In this document: positions 17,284 to 26,488 of the stretch, in pieces
Layout of the letters: each line of letters starts with the position of its first letter
Position numbering within the stretch: position 1 is the first letter of the stretch
Assembly (NCBI GenBank): GCA_963716005.1
Contig: OY970285.1
Coordinates: 1,240,001-1,304,000, forward strand
DNA length: 64,000 nt
Direction of reading: 5' to 3'
Origin: CAVRUF01 sp963716005
Lineage (GTDB): Bacteria > Actinomycetota > Thermoleophilia > Gaiellales > Gaiellaceae
Program-made: the position numbers and the translations under genes
The notes under the pieces: generated by a model
Seen by the model: the letters and a program-made list of their open reading frames with translations, nothing else
Databases searched by the model: none
What the model was told of the DNA's origin: nothing

Positions 17284-18254
17284 CGCATCCGGTTCGCGTG
17301 ACCGTCGAGCAGCGCGAGCCTTCGCTTCTCGCCGCCCGGCCAGACCGTAACGTCGAGGGCGGCCGCTTCGAACGCGGGCCGGTCGGACTCCTCGTCGAAC
17401 TCGTAGGAGATCCACGCAAGCGGGCCCTCGCGGCCGGCGGCCCCGATCTCTTCGGCCAGCTGGATCCGTTCCTCGCGGCGCACGTAGGCCATCGAGACGG
17501 AATGGAACACGACAGTGAGCCCGTCCGCAGGCCGACCGGCGAGAAGCCGCGGCAATTCCTCGCGGTAGTCGCCGCGAACGAGGTGCGGCGGATCGAGCCG
17601 TGCGACCTCGATCGCCCGGCGCAGCCGCTCCAGCCGCGCGGGCTGGTCGGCCCACACGAACGACTGGAGCAGGAGCGCCTCGTCGTCCGAGGTGACGTCG
17701 ATCGGAGAGCGGTCGATGCCGAAGCGCGACCGAACCCGAGGCCGACGCTCGAGCAGCTCCGCGGGCGGATCGCCCTCGCCGGTCAGCGTGAGCAGAGCGT
17801 CGGCATCGCCCCACGAGCCGGTCGCGTACTCGTAGCGGTAGCGGTCCCAGAGAAGGTTCAGTCCGGCGCTCGGCCCGAGCTCGATCAAATCGAGCGGGCG
17901 CTCATCCGAGACGGAGAGAAACGCCGGGAGCAGCGCGAACGAGCGCTGCACCTCGTTCGTCTGCACGTCCTGGGAGGCGACGAACCGGGTGAGGAACTCC
18001 TGCCGCTCGCGCACCACGTCGCCGAAGCGAGACCACGGATCGTCCTCCTCCCCGCGCAGCTCGAGCAGGTGCACGCCGGCGAAGACGAGCATCGGCAGGT
18101 TCCACGGCTGCCGCTCGGCCGAGCTGATCGCGGCGACAACCGAATCGTCCGCGTACTCGCGAGCCAGCCGCGCGTAGAGCGGCGAGCCGCCGGGCTCGAA
18201 GCTTTCATCCGCCATCCGGCGGAACGACTGGGCGACCTGTTCGGGCGCGCTCAG
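17268..18254 (-). CDS. DUF2332 domain-containing protein
   Basis: A 328-residue protein if a CTG overlapping the rplT TGA is used; 315 residues from the ATG at 18215. The upstream choice keeps a normal DUF2332 beginning (VAQSFRRMADESFEPGGSPLYARL). Conserved landmarks are LDLIELGPSAGLNLLWDRYRY, which resembles a SAM-binding loop, and ISYEFDEESDRPAF near the end. Function is not established. It overlaps trmH by 16 nt and rplT by 4 nt, so it is part of the translation operon here. Confidence 0.82.
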   Translation of the reverse strand: MSAPEQVAQSFRRMADESFEPGGSPLYARLAREYADDSVVAAISSAERQPWNLPMLVFAGVHLLELRGEEDDPWSRFGDVVRERQEFLTRFVASQDVQTNEVQRSFALLPAFLSVSDERPLDLIELGPSAGLNLLWDRYRYEYATGSWGDADALLTLTGEGDPPAELLERRPRVRSRFGIDRSPIDVTSDDEALLLQSFVWADQPARLERLRRAIEVARLDPPHLVRGDYREELPRLLAGRPADGLTVVFHSVSMAYVRREERIQLAEEIGAAGREGPLAWISYEFDEESDRPAFEAAALDVTVWPGGEKRRLALLDGHANRMRWLAS

Positions 18255-18610
18255 GCTTCGAGCGCGGCCTTGGCGCGCTCGGCGATCTTCGTGAAGGCAG
18301 CGGGATCGCTCACGGCCAGGTCGGCGAGGATCTTGCGGTCGAGCTCGATCTCGGCCTTCTTGCACCCGTTGACGAACTGGTTGTACGAGAGGCCTTCCTT
18401 CCGCGCCGCCGCGTTGATGCGGATGATCCAGAGGCGCCGGAACGTGCGCTTCTTGTTCTTGCGGTCGCGGTAGGCGTAGACGTCCGACTTGAGGATCTGC
18501 TCCTTCGCCTTGCGGTAGGAAACCCGGCTGGAGCCGAAATAACCCTTCGCCTCGTCGAGCACCTTCCGGCGCTTCTTGCGGGCGTGTACCGATCGCTTTA
18601 CGCGGGCCAT
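18251..18610 (-). CDS. rplT: 50S ribosomal protein L20
   Basis: 119 residues, standard length, with the basic N-terminus MARVKRSVHARKKRRKVL, RTFRRLWIIRINAA and LSYNQFVNGCKKA. L20 binds 23S rRNA early in 50S assembly and in several bacteria also represses its own operon through the leader RNA. It follows rpmI by 11 nt. Confidence 0.98.
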   Translation of the reverse strand: MARVKRSVHARKKRRKVLDEAKGYFGSSRVSYRKAKEQILKSDVYAYRDRKNKKRTFRRLWIIRINAAARKEGLSYNQFVNGCKKAEIELDRKILADLAVSDPAAFTKIAERAKAALEA

Positions 18611-18621
18611 CGTCGTCCTCC

Positions 18622-18816
18622 CTAGCTGCCGAGCATCCGGCGCACTTCGCGGTCGTCCGCAGGAGAGACCGGCTGGTCGTTGCGAAACGCGCGGCCGCGC
18701 TTGGCCGACTTCTTCTCGAGATTGTGGCTTTGCATCGCATGGCGGCGCAGGAGCTTTCCTGAGCCGGTGAGCTTGAACCGCTTCGCGGCGGCCTTCTTAG
18801 TTTTCTGCTTGGGCAT
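18622..18816 (-). CDS. rpmI: 50S ribosomal protein L35
   Basis: 64 residues, MPKQKTKKAAAKRFKLTGSGK, with the typical HNLEKKSAKRGR segment. It overlaps the 3' end of infC by 20 nt. Confidence 0.97.
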   Translation of the reverse strand: MPKQKTKKAAAKRFKLTGSGKLLRRHAMQSHNLEKKSAKRGRAFRNDQPVSPADDREVRRMLGS

Positions 18817-19405
18817 CTTCAGCCACCTCCACCGGCGCTGCTTCTGTTTGAGGCTGGGGATTGCGGTGCGGGCCGAGCACCATGACCATGTTCCGCCCGT
18901 CGAGCAGCGGATCCGACTCGACGACGCCGAGGTCCTTCACGTCCTCGGCCAGCCGCATGAGCAGGTCGCGCCCGCGCTCCGGATGGGTTGCCTCTCGTCC
19001 TCTGAACATGATCGTCACCTTCACCTTCGCCCGGTCCTTCAGGAATCGGGCCACGTGCCCCTTCTTCGTCTCGTAGTCGTGCACGCCGATCTTCGGCCGG
19101 AACTTGATCTCCTTGACGTTGATCTGCGTCTGATGCTTGCGGGCGGTCTTGGCCTTTTGCTCCTGCTCGTAGCGGTACTTGCCGTAGTCCATGATCCGGC
19201 AGACCGGCGGATCCGCCGTGGCGGCTACCTCGACGAGATCGAGATCCTTCTCGATCGCGATCGCCATCGCCTCGTCACGCGTCTTGATCCCGAGCTGGCC
19301 CCCGTCCTCGTCGACGAGACGAACGTTCGGGGCCCTGATCGCTTCGTTGATCCGCGTCTGCGGCTCGACCGGACGGTCCGGTCGTACGAATCGCCTCGGC
19401 CTCAC
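18797..19405 (-). CDS. infC: Translation initiation factor IF-3
   Basis: 202 residues with the N-domain (RINEAIRAPNVRLVDEDG...DLVEVAATADPPVCRIMDYGKY) and C-domain (KEIKFRPKIGVHDYETKKGH...IMFRGREATHPERG), plus a short acidic tail. IF-3 keeps 30S subunits dissociated and proofreads the start codon. The only in-frame standard start near the family N-terminus is GTG 19405. A good GGAGG lies about 22 nt upstream, too far for it, so a rare start codon within the leader, known for infC in other bacteria, is possible. Confidence 0.95.
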   Translation of the reverse strand: MRPRRFVRPDRPVEPQTRINEAIRAPNVRLVDEDGGQLGIKTRDEAMAIAIEKDLDLVEVAATADPPVCRIMDYGKYRYEQEQKAKTARKHQTQINVKEIKFRPKIGVHDYETKKGHVARFLKDRAKVKVTIMFRGREATHPERGRDLLMRLAEDVKDLGVVESDPLLDGRNMVMVLGPHRNPQPQTEAAPVEVAEDAQAEN

Positions 19406-19443
19406 TGACCTGTCACCAAACTGTGCCTTTCCTCCAGAACAAC

Positions 19444-19515
19444 AAAAAGCTGCACGCAGGCAGCTCCGTCAACCTCGGTTCTCGGTTGAACCTCCGGGAG
19501 CCCTGGGCTCGGGAG
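19444..19515 (-). promoter_or_regulatory. Candidate infC-rpmI-rplT leader attenuator
   Basis: Between thrS and infC the minus strand can form three hairpins in a row: CCTCC-c-GAGCC / GGCTC-cc-GGAGG (19491-19515), TCAACC / GGTTGA (19469-19489) and AGCTGC / GCAGCT (19448-19465). The last is followed at once by five T residues (19444-19448), the layout of an intrinsic terminator. Position before the L20 operon is typical of a ribosomal-protein or IF-3 leader; the effector is not shown. Confidence 0.6.
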
Positions 19516-19544
19516 GTGAGGAACGGAAGCTCCTGCTTGCAGGG

Positions 19545-21437
19545 TCAAACCTTATCAGCCGCAGCGATCTCGCCTGCGAGTGCACCCAGGCTCAAGGTCG
19601 ACTGCTCACCGTGGTGCCGGCGCACCGCGAGCGCGTCCCTCGACTCCCGCTCGCCCCACACGACCACGTACGGGATCTTCGCGAGCTCGGCGTCGCGGAT
19701 CCGGCGGCCGAGCGTCTCGACGCGCTCGTCCACGCCGACGCGGATCCCCTGGTCGCGCAGCTCCTCCGCCACTTCGGCGGCAGCGACCGCGTAGTCGTCG
19801 GCGACCGGGATGACGCGCACCTGCTCGGGTGCGAGCCAGACAGGGAGCTCGCCGCCGGTGTGCTCCAGGTAGACGCCGACGAAGCGCTCGAGCGACCCGA
19901 GCAGCGCGCGGTGGATCATCGCCGGGGTGTGCTCCGCGTTGTCGTCGCCCGCGTAAACGAGCCCGAAGCGCTTCGGCATCTGGAGGTCGAGCTGCACCGT
20001 GCCGAGCTGCCACGAGCGGCCGAGCGAGTCGTTCATGTGGAGGTCGATCTTCGGACCGTAGAACGAGCCCTCGCCCTGGCTCTCGACGTACTCGAGGTCG
20101 CGGGCGGCGAGCGCCTTGCGCAGCTCCTCCTCGGCGAAGTCCCACTCCTCGTCGGTGCCCAGCTTGTTGTCCGGCCGCAGCGACAGCTCGACCCGCATGT
20201 CGAGGCCGAAGAGGTCGTAGAGGAAGTACGCGTAGTCGAGGCACGCGAGCAGCTCGTCCTGGATCTGGTCGTACGTGCAATAGACGTGCGCGTCGTCCTG
20301 GACGAAATGGCGCACGCGAAGGAGCCCGTGCAGGACGCCCGAGAGCTCGTTGCGGTGCAGGTTCCCGGCCTCGGCGATGCGCAGCGGCAGCTGCCGGTAC
20401 GAGTGCGGGCGCAGCGAGAAGAGCAAGCAGTGGCCCGGGCAGTTCATCGGCTTCAGGCCGAAGTCGCGCTCCTCGATCTCGAGCCGGAACATGTGCTCCT
20501 GGTACTTCTCCCAGTGGCCGGACGTGACCCACAGGTCGGAGTCGTAGAGCTGCGGCGTGCGCACCTCCTCGTAGCCGCGCTTTCTGTTCTCTGAGCGGCG
20601 CAGGTCTTCGAGGACGTTCCAGATCGCCATCCCGCGCGGCTGCCAGAACGCCATGCCCGGCGCCAGCTCGGAGAAGTCGAAGAGATCGAGGTCCTTGCCG
20701 AGCCGGCGGTGGTCGCGCTTCTTCGCCTCCTCGATCCGCTCGAGGTACGCCTCGAGATCCTTCTGGTCGAAGAACGCCGTGCCGTAGACGCGGGTCAGCT
20801 GCTGGTTCTTCTCGTCCCCGCGCCAATAAGCACCCGCCAGTGACGTGAGCTTCACGGCCTTGATCGGCGCGGCGTTCTGGAGGTGCGGGCCCTTGCAGAG
20901 GTCGACGAACTCGCCCTGCGTGTAGAGCGAGATGTCGCCCTCGGCCATGTCCACGAGCTCGACCTTGTACGGCTCGCCCTCGGATTCGAACCGCGCCTTC
21001 GCATCGTCGCGGGAGATCTCCTCGCGCGTCCATTCACGGCCCTCGGCGATCTCGCGGCGCACCTCCTCCTCGAGCCGTTCGAGGTCAGCGTCGGTGATCG
21101 GCTCGGGGAACTCGAAGTCGTAGTAGAAGCCGTTGGCGATCGGCGGGCCGATGGCGACCTTCGTCCCGGGGAAGAGCCGGCGAGCGGCCTCGGCGAGGAG
21201 GTGCGCGGTCGAGTGGCGCAGCACGTAGAGCGCGTCGGGATCCTCCCGGTCGCGCGTGGTCAGAAAGTGGACCGCGGCGCCGTCAGGAAGCGGCAGCCGC
21301 AGGTCGCGCGGCTCGCCGTCGACCTTGACCAGGACGGCCTGCTCGGCCAGCTTCGGACCGATCGCGCGCGCCGCGTCGAGCCCGGTCGCGCCGTCGGCCA
21401 GCTCGAGCTCCGCTCCGTCGGGGAGGATCACCTTCAC
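19545..21437 (-). CDS. thrS: Threonine--tRNA ligase
   Basis: 630 residues. N-terminal TGS domain, then the editing domain (HSTAHLLAEAARRLFPG, plus the second His-Cys cluster near KGPHLQN). The class II core contains the zinc site (MNCPGHC), motif 2 (AEAGNLHRNELSG) and VRHFVQDDAHVYC, and a C-terminal anticodon-binding domain. GTG start at 21437. It is upstream of infC in the same orientation, the common thrS-infC arrangement, but 139 nt separate them and contain the attenuator-like leader. No T-box was found in the thrS leader. Confidence 0.96.
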   Translation of the reverse strand: MKVILPDGAELELADGATGLDAARAIGPKLAEQAVLVKVDGEPRDLRLPLPDGAAVHFLTTRDREDPDALYVLRHSTAHLLAEAARRLFPGTKVAIGPPIANGFYYDFEFPEPITDADLERLEEEVRREIAEGREWTREEISRDDAKARFESEGEPYKVELVDMAEGDISLYTQGEFVDLCKGPHLQNAAPIKAVKLTSLAGAYWRGDEKNQQLTRVYGTAFFDQKDLEAYLERIEEAKKRDHRRLGKDLDLFDFSELAPGMAFWQPRGMAIWNVLEDLRRSENRKRGYEEVRTPQLYDSDLWVTSGHWEKYQEHMFRLEIEERDFGLKPMNCPGHCLLFSLRPHSYRQLPLRIAEAGNLHRNELSGVLHGLLRVRHFVQDDAHVYCTYDQIQDELLACLDYAYFLYDLFGLDMRVELSLRPDNKLGTDEEWDFAEEELRKALAARDLEYVESQGEGSFYGPKIDLHMNDSLGRSWQLGTVQLDLQMPKRFGLVYAGDDNAEHTPAMIHRALLGSLERFVGVYLEHTGGELPVWLAPEQVRVIPVADDYAVAAAEVAEELRDQGIRVGVDERVETLGRRIRDAELAKIPYVVVWGERESRDALAVRRHHGEQSTLSLGALAGEIAAADKV

Positions 21438-21557
21438 AGCGACGGAGAATACTGACGCCCTCGCTTACACCGGCGTGGGTTCAGGCGGTGTCGTCTTGTT
21501 GGAAAAAAGTGGTGAACGGGTGGGCCGAACCGGGGCAGCGGGCTACGATCGGTTGCG

Positions 21558-22994
21558 ATGACCGATCAGCTGCGCACCACGCTCGAACGCGAGCGCAAGC
21601 TCGAGGTTCCGGAGGGCTTCGAGCTGCCGCCGCTCACGGGATCGCCGCTCGAGCCGCGCACGTTCACTTCCACGTACCTGGACACGCCCGACCGCCGGCT
21701 CGCGCGCCTCGGGATCACGCTGCGGCGGCGAACCGAGCGCGGGCTCGGCGCGTGGCAGCTGAAGCTGCCGAGCGGACGCGACCGGCTCGAGCTCGAGTCG
21801 GCCGGTGGCCGCACGCCGCCCGAGACCCTCACGTCGTTGCTTGCGGGGATTCTCCGCAACCGCGATCTGGAATCGGCCGCGGTCCTGCGGACGCACCGGC
21901 AGGGGATCCGGGCGCAGAAGGGGCAGGTTCCCCTCGCCGAGGTCGTCTACGACCGCGTCGCGATCATGGACGGCCGCAAGATCGCCGACCGCTTCGAGGA
22001 GGTCGAGATCGAGGCGGTCGAGGGGGACGAGCTCGCGCTGAACCGGCTCGAGGCGGTATTGGTCGCGGCGGGAGCGGAGCCGGGGAACGGACTGCCAAAG
22101 GCCTTTCGCGTGATCGGCGTGCCCGAGCCGGCGCGGCCGCTCGCCGCGCCCGACCAGGAGGTCGTCCGCGCGGCGCTCGAGCAGAACGCCGTGGAGCTCG
22201 CACGCCACGATCCCGGCACGCGGCTCGGCCACGACCCGGAGGATCTGCACAGGTTCCGGGTCGCCACGCGCCGTCTTCGCGCAGTGCTCCGCGTCGCCCG
22301 GCCGCTGCTCGATCGCGAATGGGCCGACGGCCTGCGCACCGAGCTCGGCTGGCTCGGAAGCTCGCTGGGACCCGTGCGCGATCTCGACGTGCTCACGGAG
22401 CATCTGACCGCGGAGCTCGCGCGACTGGACGACGACGACCGCGCCGCGGGCGAGCCGCTCCTCGAACGCCTCGCGGCCGAGCGGGCGGCGGCACGCGAAA
22501 CGCTCCTCGACGCGCTCGCGACTCCGCGCTACTTCGCCCTGCTCGACGCCCTCGAGGTGGCGGCGGCGGAGCCGAAGTTCAGCGGCGCCGAGGTTTCCGT
22601 CACCGAGCTCGCCGCACAGGAGTTCGGCCGGCTCGAGAAGGCGGCGAAGGCGCTTCGGCCCGACATCTCCGACGACGACCTCCACGGCATCCGCGTCCGC
22701 GGCAAGCGGGCCCGCTACTCCACCGAGCTCGCCGCACCGCTCGCACGGTCGGGCTCGGCGAAGGTGATCACGCGCGCGAAGCGCTTCCAGGACGTGATCG
22801 GAGACCATCAGGACGCCGTGGTCGCCGAAGAGAAGCTGCGGGCGCTGACGGTGCAGCTGAAGGATCCGCCCTCGGCATTCGTCGCCGGGCTGCTCGTCGA
22901 GCGCCAGCGCGAGCGTCGCCGCGAAGCGCGCGCCGCGGTTCCCGACGCGTGGCAGCGCCTCGCGAAGGCAGGCCGGAAGGCGTGGCCGCGATGA
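21558..22994 (+). CDS. CYTH-CHAD domain protein (triphosphate tunnel enzyme with polyphosphate-binding domain)
   Basis: 478 residues. N-terminal CYTH domain with the ERERKLEV signature and alternating acidic/basic strand residues (TYLDTPDRRLARLGITLRRR, KLPSGRDRLELE) that line the triphosphate tunnel. C-terminal CHAD domain at about 205-478 with conserved His/Arg helices (LHRFRVATRRLRAVLR, LHGIRVRGKRARY, FQDVIGDHQDA). CYTH enzymes cleave inorganic triphosphate or similar; CHAD domains bind polyphosphate. The next genes (NUDIX, Ppx, PPK1) support a polyphosphate role. ATGA overlap with the NUDIX gene. Confidence 0.9.
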   Translation: MTDQLRTTLERERKLEVPEGFELPPLTGSPLEPRTFTSTYLDTPDRRLARLGITLRRRTERGLGAWQLKLPSGRDRLELESAGGRTPPETLTSLLAGILRNRDLESAAVLRTHRQGIRAQKGQVPLAEVVYDRVAIMDGRKIADRFEEVEIEAVEGDELALNRLEAVLVAAGAEPGNGLPKAFRVIGVPEPARPLAAPDQEVVRAALEQNAVELARHDPGTRLGHDPEDLHRFRVATRRLRAVLRVARPLLDREWADGLRTELGWLGSSLGPVRDLDVLTEHLTAELARLDDDDRAAGEPLLERLAAERAAARETLLDALATPRYFALLDALEVAAAEPKFSGAEVSVTELAAQEFGRLEKAAKALRPDISDDDLHGIRVRGKRARYSTELAAPLARSGSAKVITRAKRFQDVIGDHQDAVVAEEKLRALTVQLKDPPSAFVAGLLVERQRERRREARAAVPDAWQRLAKAGRKAWPR

Positions 22995-23392
22995 CGCTCG
23001 TCCATGCAGCGGGAGGCGTGGTCTGGCGCCGCGTCGGCGGACGCACGGAGGTCGTCCTCGTCCACCGCCCGCGATACGACGACTGGACCTTCCCGAAGGG
23101 CAAGCGAAAGGGCGAAGAAACCGACGAGGACTGCGCGCTGCGCGAGGTCGAGGAGGAGACGGGCCTGCGCTGCTCGCTCGGCGACGAGTTGCCGTCCACG
23201 GAGTACGAGGATTCGCGCGGGCGCCCGAAGATCGTCCGCTGGTGGACGATGGAGCCTGAGAGCGACACCGCCGAGATCGACGAGGACGAGGTCGACGAGG
23301 CCCGCTGGGTTTCGACCTACGAGGCCTCCCTGCTCCTCACGTACGGCCGCGACCGGCGGCTGCTCGAGGCGTTCTCCTCGGTATCGGTCTAA
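22991..23392 (+). CDS. NUDIX hydrolase
   Basis: 133 residues with an intact Nudix box (GKRKGEETDEDCALREVEEETGL pattern, spanning about residues 36-58) preceded by AAGGVVWRR. It probably hydrolyses a nucleoside diphosphate derivative, an oxidised nucleotide or a polyphosphorylated signal. Translationally coupled to the CYTH-CHAD gene by ATGA. Convergent with ppx, sharing four bases at the stops. A longer upstream frame is inside CYTH-CHAD and not real. Confidence 0.9.
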   Translation: MTLVHAAGGVVWRRVGGRTEVVLVHRPRYDDWTFPKGKRKGEETDEDCALREVEEETGLRCSLGDELPSTEYEDSRGRPKIVRWWTMEPESDTAEIDEDEVDEARWVSTYEASLLLTYGRDRRLLEAFSSVSV

Positions 23393-24285
23393 GCGGCCGC
23401 GGCTTCGACGCGGTCGAAGAGGTCGAGCACGGCGCCTTCGCGAAGGCCTCCGCGCGCGACGATCAGCGGCGTCTCGAGGAGCGCCTGCACCTCGGCGAGG
23501 AGCACGGCGCCGGCGGCGAGCGAGAGAACGCGCGCCGGGTCGATTCGATGGCGCTTGGCGTAGATCCGCGTCGGCGTCTCGATCAGGTCCTCGACCACGG
23601 ACGCGAGCTCGGCGGACCCGAGAGCCGGACCGACGGCCTTGCCGATCGCCCGCGCCGTGCCGCCGGTCGCGAGCGATATCCGCGGCAGCGGCGGAACGGC
23701 CGAGTCGAGCGCGGCGGAGACTTCGGCCCGGATCTTGTCGACGGCCCTGCGCCCGCAGGGGTCGTCGCCGACGAACCTGCGGGTCAGTCGGACGGCGCCG
23801 AGGTCGAACGAGCGCATCCAGGCGACGCCGCCTTCGGGTGTCCCGACGCCGATTTCGGTCGAGCCGCCGCCGACGTCGCACACGGCGACCGTGCCTGGGT
23901 TCTCCTCGAGCCGGGCGATGGCACCCTCGAAGGCGAGGCGTCCCTCCTCGTCGGGCGAGAGCACTCGAACGGGCGCGCCGGTCGCGGACTTGAGGGCCGA
24001 GACGAGCTCGTCGCCGTTTTCGGCCTGACGGCCGGGAGCGGTGACGACGACCTCGATCGCGTCACAGTCGAGGCTACGGGCGTTTCGCGCCTGCGCGGCG
24101 GCGCGCTCGGCCGTGCGGCGCAGCGCCGCCTTGCCGAGGCGGCCGGTCGCCTCGACCTCTTCGCCGAGCCCGAGGAACTCACGCTCCTGCAGGACGGGCT
24201 CGTGTCCGGACCTGGACCGGTCGGCGACTAGGAGCCGGACCGTGTTCGAGCCGACGTCGATGATCCCCACGCGCATCGTCCGCAT
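23389..24285 (-). CDS. ppx: Exopolyphosphatase / pppGpp phosphohydrolase (Ppx/GppA family)
   Basis: 298 residues, the short actinobacterial form. Actin-like ATPase fold motifs are visible: phosphate 1 (IIDVGSNTVRLLVAD), phosphate 2 (VAVCDVGGGSTEIGVG) and the adenosine-side SLATGGTARAIGKAV. It degrades polyphosphate from the end or hydrolyses pppGpp. The gene immediately downstream of PPK1 in the same direction (20 nt) completes a synthesis/degradation pair. Confidence 0.9.
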   Translation of the reverse strand: MRTMRVGIIDVGSNTVRLLVADRSRSGHEPVLQEREFLGLGEEVEATGRLGKAALRRTAERAAAQARNARSLDCDAIEVVVTAPGRQAENGDELVSALKSATGAPVRVLSPDEEGRLAFEGAIARLEENPGTVAVCDVGGGSTEIGVGTPEGGVAWMRSFDLGAVRLTRRFVGDDPCGRRAVDKIRAEVSAALDSAVPPLPRISLATGGTARAIGKAVGPALGSAELASVVEDLIETPTRIYAKRHRIDPARVLSLAAGAVLLAEVQALLETPLIVARGGLREGAVLDLFDRVEAAAA

Positions 24286-24305
24286 TGTTCAGACCCGGTC
24301 GGCGG

Positions 24306-26423
24306 TCACTTGATCACCCTGCTCGCCGGGCGCGTGCCTCGGCGTCGCGCCTTGCGCATGAGCACGTCCTGCGCCGCGCGGGCGGGCTCGTCGTCGGCGG
24401 GCCGAACCCGCGTCCACGAGCCGTCCTCGCCGAGTTCCCAGGCGTCGTCGTTCGCGCCGAGAAGCACATCGAAGGCCCCTGCGAGCCGCTGCTGGAGCAC
24501 GCCGTCCTCGACGGGCGCGACGACTTCGAGCCGGTGGTCGAGGTTGCGGGGCATGAGATCGGCGCTGCCGAGGAGCCACGACGTCGACTTCTCGGCCTGG
24601 AAGCAGTAGACCCGGCTGTGCTCGAGGAATCGCCCGAGGATGCTGCGCACGCGGATGTTCTCGGAAAGCCCGGGAACGCCGGGCCGCAGCGTGCAGATCG
24701 AGCGCGCGATGATGTCGATCTGCGCGCCGGCCTGCGAGGCCGCGTACAGCTCGTCGATGACCGCCTCGTCCGTGAGCGAGTTGACCTTGATTCGGATGCG
24801 GGCCGTCTTCTTCTTCTCGGCCGCCGCCGCGACCGCGCGGATCTCGTCGATCAGCCGTCGGCGCAGCGCGAACGGGGCGACGAGCAGCTTGCGGAACCGC
24901 TGCGGCCGGCCGAATCCGGTCAGGTAGTTGAAGAGCTCGGCGACGTCGGCGGCGATCTCCTCGTCGGCCGTGAAGAGCCCAAAGTCCTCGTAGAGCCGAG
25001 CGGTGAGCGCGTGGTAGTTCCCAGTGCCGAGATGGACGTAGCGGCGCAGCTTGTCGCCCTCCCGCCGCACGACGAGCGTCATCTTCGCGTGGATCTTCAG
25101 GTTCGGGAACCCGTAGACGACATGGACGCCCGAGCGCTCGAGCGCGCGCGACCACCCGATGTTGCGGTGCTCGTCGAAGCGCGCCTGGAGCTCCACGAGG
25201 CACACGCTCTGCTTGCCCGACTCGGCGGCGGAGACGAGCGCGGGGACGAGCGGTGAATCGTCGCTCGTGCGGTACACGGTCGTCTTGATCGCGGTGACGT
25301 CCGGATCCTCGGCGGCGGCCCGCAGGAACGCCTCGAAGGTCGTCGAGAACGAGTCGTACGGGTGATGGACGAGCAGGTCGCCGGAGCGGATCGTCTCGAA
25401 AACGGAGCGCGAGCTCAGGCGGCCCGTGAGGCGGTCCGGCGTCCGGCCGAGCCACACGGGATCGCGCAGGTCGGGGCGCTCGATCGTCGCGAGCTGGATC
25501 GCGTCGGCCAGGTCGAGCGGGCCGCGCACGCGGTAGACCTGCTCCGGCGTCACCCGCAGCCCGGTCTGGAGCCGGTCCAGCATTCGGTTGGACATCGCAT
25601 CCGAGACCTCGAGCCGGACGGGCTCGCCGAATCGCCGGCGCCGCAGCTCGATCTCAACGGCCTCGAGCAGGTCGTCGGCCTCGTCGGAGACCTCGTAGTC
25701 GGCGTCGCGCGTCACGCGGAAGGCGGCGCACTCGACGATCTCCATCTGTGGGAAGAGCGAGGAGAGGTGGTGCGCGATGACGTGCTCGAGCGGAATTCGC
25801 AGCCCGCGCTCGCCAAGCTCCAGAAAACGGGGCAGGCCCTCGGGAACCTTGACGCGCGCGAAGCGCTCCTCCCCGGTCTCGGGCTGGCGCACGAAGACGC
25901 CGAGGCTGAGCGAGAGGCCCGAGATGTACGGGAACGGTTGCCCGGGCCCGACCGCGAGCGGCGTCAGCACGGGATAGACCTCGGCCTCGAACCGCCGCGT
26001 GAGCTCCTCCAGTTCGACGGGGTCGCAATCCTCGACCTGGCCGATCACGATGCCCTCCGCGGCGAGCGCAGGCCGCAGCTCCTTCGACCAGACGCGCGAC
26101 TGCTCGGCCCCCAGTTCGACGACGCGCTCACGGATCGCCGCCAGCGTCTCGACCGGCGTGCGGCCGTCGGACGTCGGATCGGCGATCCCCGACTCCTCAC
26201 GACCGATGAGCCCGCCGACCCGGATCATGAAGAACTCGTCCAGGTTCGCGGCGAAGATGGAGCAGAACTTGACGCGCTCGAGGAGCGGCACGGTCGCATC
26301 GGCGGCGAGCTCGAGCACCCGGCCGTTGAACTCGAGCCACGAGAGCTCGCGGTTCAGCACGCGGTCCGGGATCGCTCGGGTTTTCGACTTCGGTGCCCGC
26401 GCGCGTGAAGAAGCAGTGGCCAT
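24306..26423 (-). CDS. ppk1: Polyphosphate kinase 1
   Basis: 705 residues, full length. N domain (NRELSWLEFNGRVLELA, FCSIFAANLDEFFMIRV), head domain and two PLD-like catalytic domains. The phospho-accepting histidine is in NLKIHAKMTLV; the second conserved histidine is in RNLDHRLEVV. It forms polyphosphate from ATP reversibly. It starts 65 nt downstream of the response regulator and is followed by ppx. Upstream there is one PHO-like 11-mer (see 26471), so Pho control is possible, either separately or by read-through from the regulator gene. Confidence 0.96.
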   Translation of the reverse strand: MATASSRARAPKSKTRAIPDRVLNRELSWLEFNGRVLELAADATVPLLERVKFCSIFAANLDEFFMIRVGGLIGREESGIADPTSDGRTPVETLAAIRERVVELGAEQSRVWSKELRPALAAEGIVIGQVEDCDPVELEELTRRFEAEVYPVLTPLAVGPGQPFPYISGLSLSLGVFVRQPETGEERFARVKVPEGLPRFLELGERGLRIPLEHVIAHHLSSLFPQMEIVECAAFRVTRDADYEVSDEADDLLEAVEIELRRRRFGEPVRLEVSDAMSNRMLDRLQTGLRVTPEQVYRVRGPLDLADAIQLATIERPDLRDPVWLGRTPDRLTGRLSSRSVFETIRSGDLLVHHPYDSFSTTFEAFLRAAAEDPDVTAIKTTVYRTSDDSPLVPALVSAAESGKQSVCLVELQARFDEHRNIGWSRALERSGVHVVYGFPNLKIHAKMTLVVRREGDKLRRYVHLGTGNYHALTARLYEDFGLFTADEEIAADVAELFNYLTGFGRPQRFRKLLVAPFALRRRLIDEIRAVAAAAEKKKTARIRIKVNSLTDEAVIDELYAASQAGAQIDIIARSICTLRPGVPGLSENIRVRSILGRFLEHSRVYCFQAEKSTSWLLGSADLMPRNLDHRLEVVAPVEDGVLQQRLAGAFDVLLGANDDAWELGEDGSWTRVRPADDEPARAAQDVLMRKARRRGTRPASRVIK

Positions 26424-26470
26424 GGTCAGATGATCGATGGTGCCGTACCCAGATTCAACTATGGGTTACG

Positions 26471-26481
26471 AAGTGGTGAAA
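26471..26481 (-). promoter_or_regulatory. Possible degenerate PHO half-site before ppk1
   Basis: TTTCACCACTT on the minus strand matches the GTTCTCCACTT unit of the PHO box before the regulator gene at 9 of 11 bases. The adjoining 11-mers match poorly, so this is a weak candidate only. Confidence 0.25.
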
Positions 26482-26488
26482 CCGCGGG

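Noticed and set aside
21438..21557. T-box in the thrS leader
   Set aside because: The leader is short and shared with a divergent gene; no T-box sequence or antiterminator was seen.
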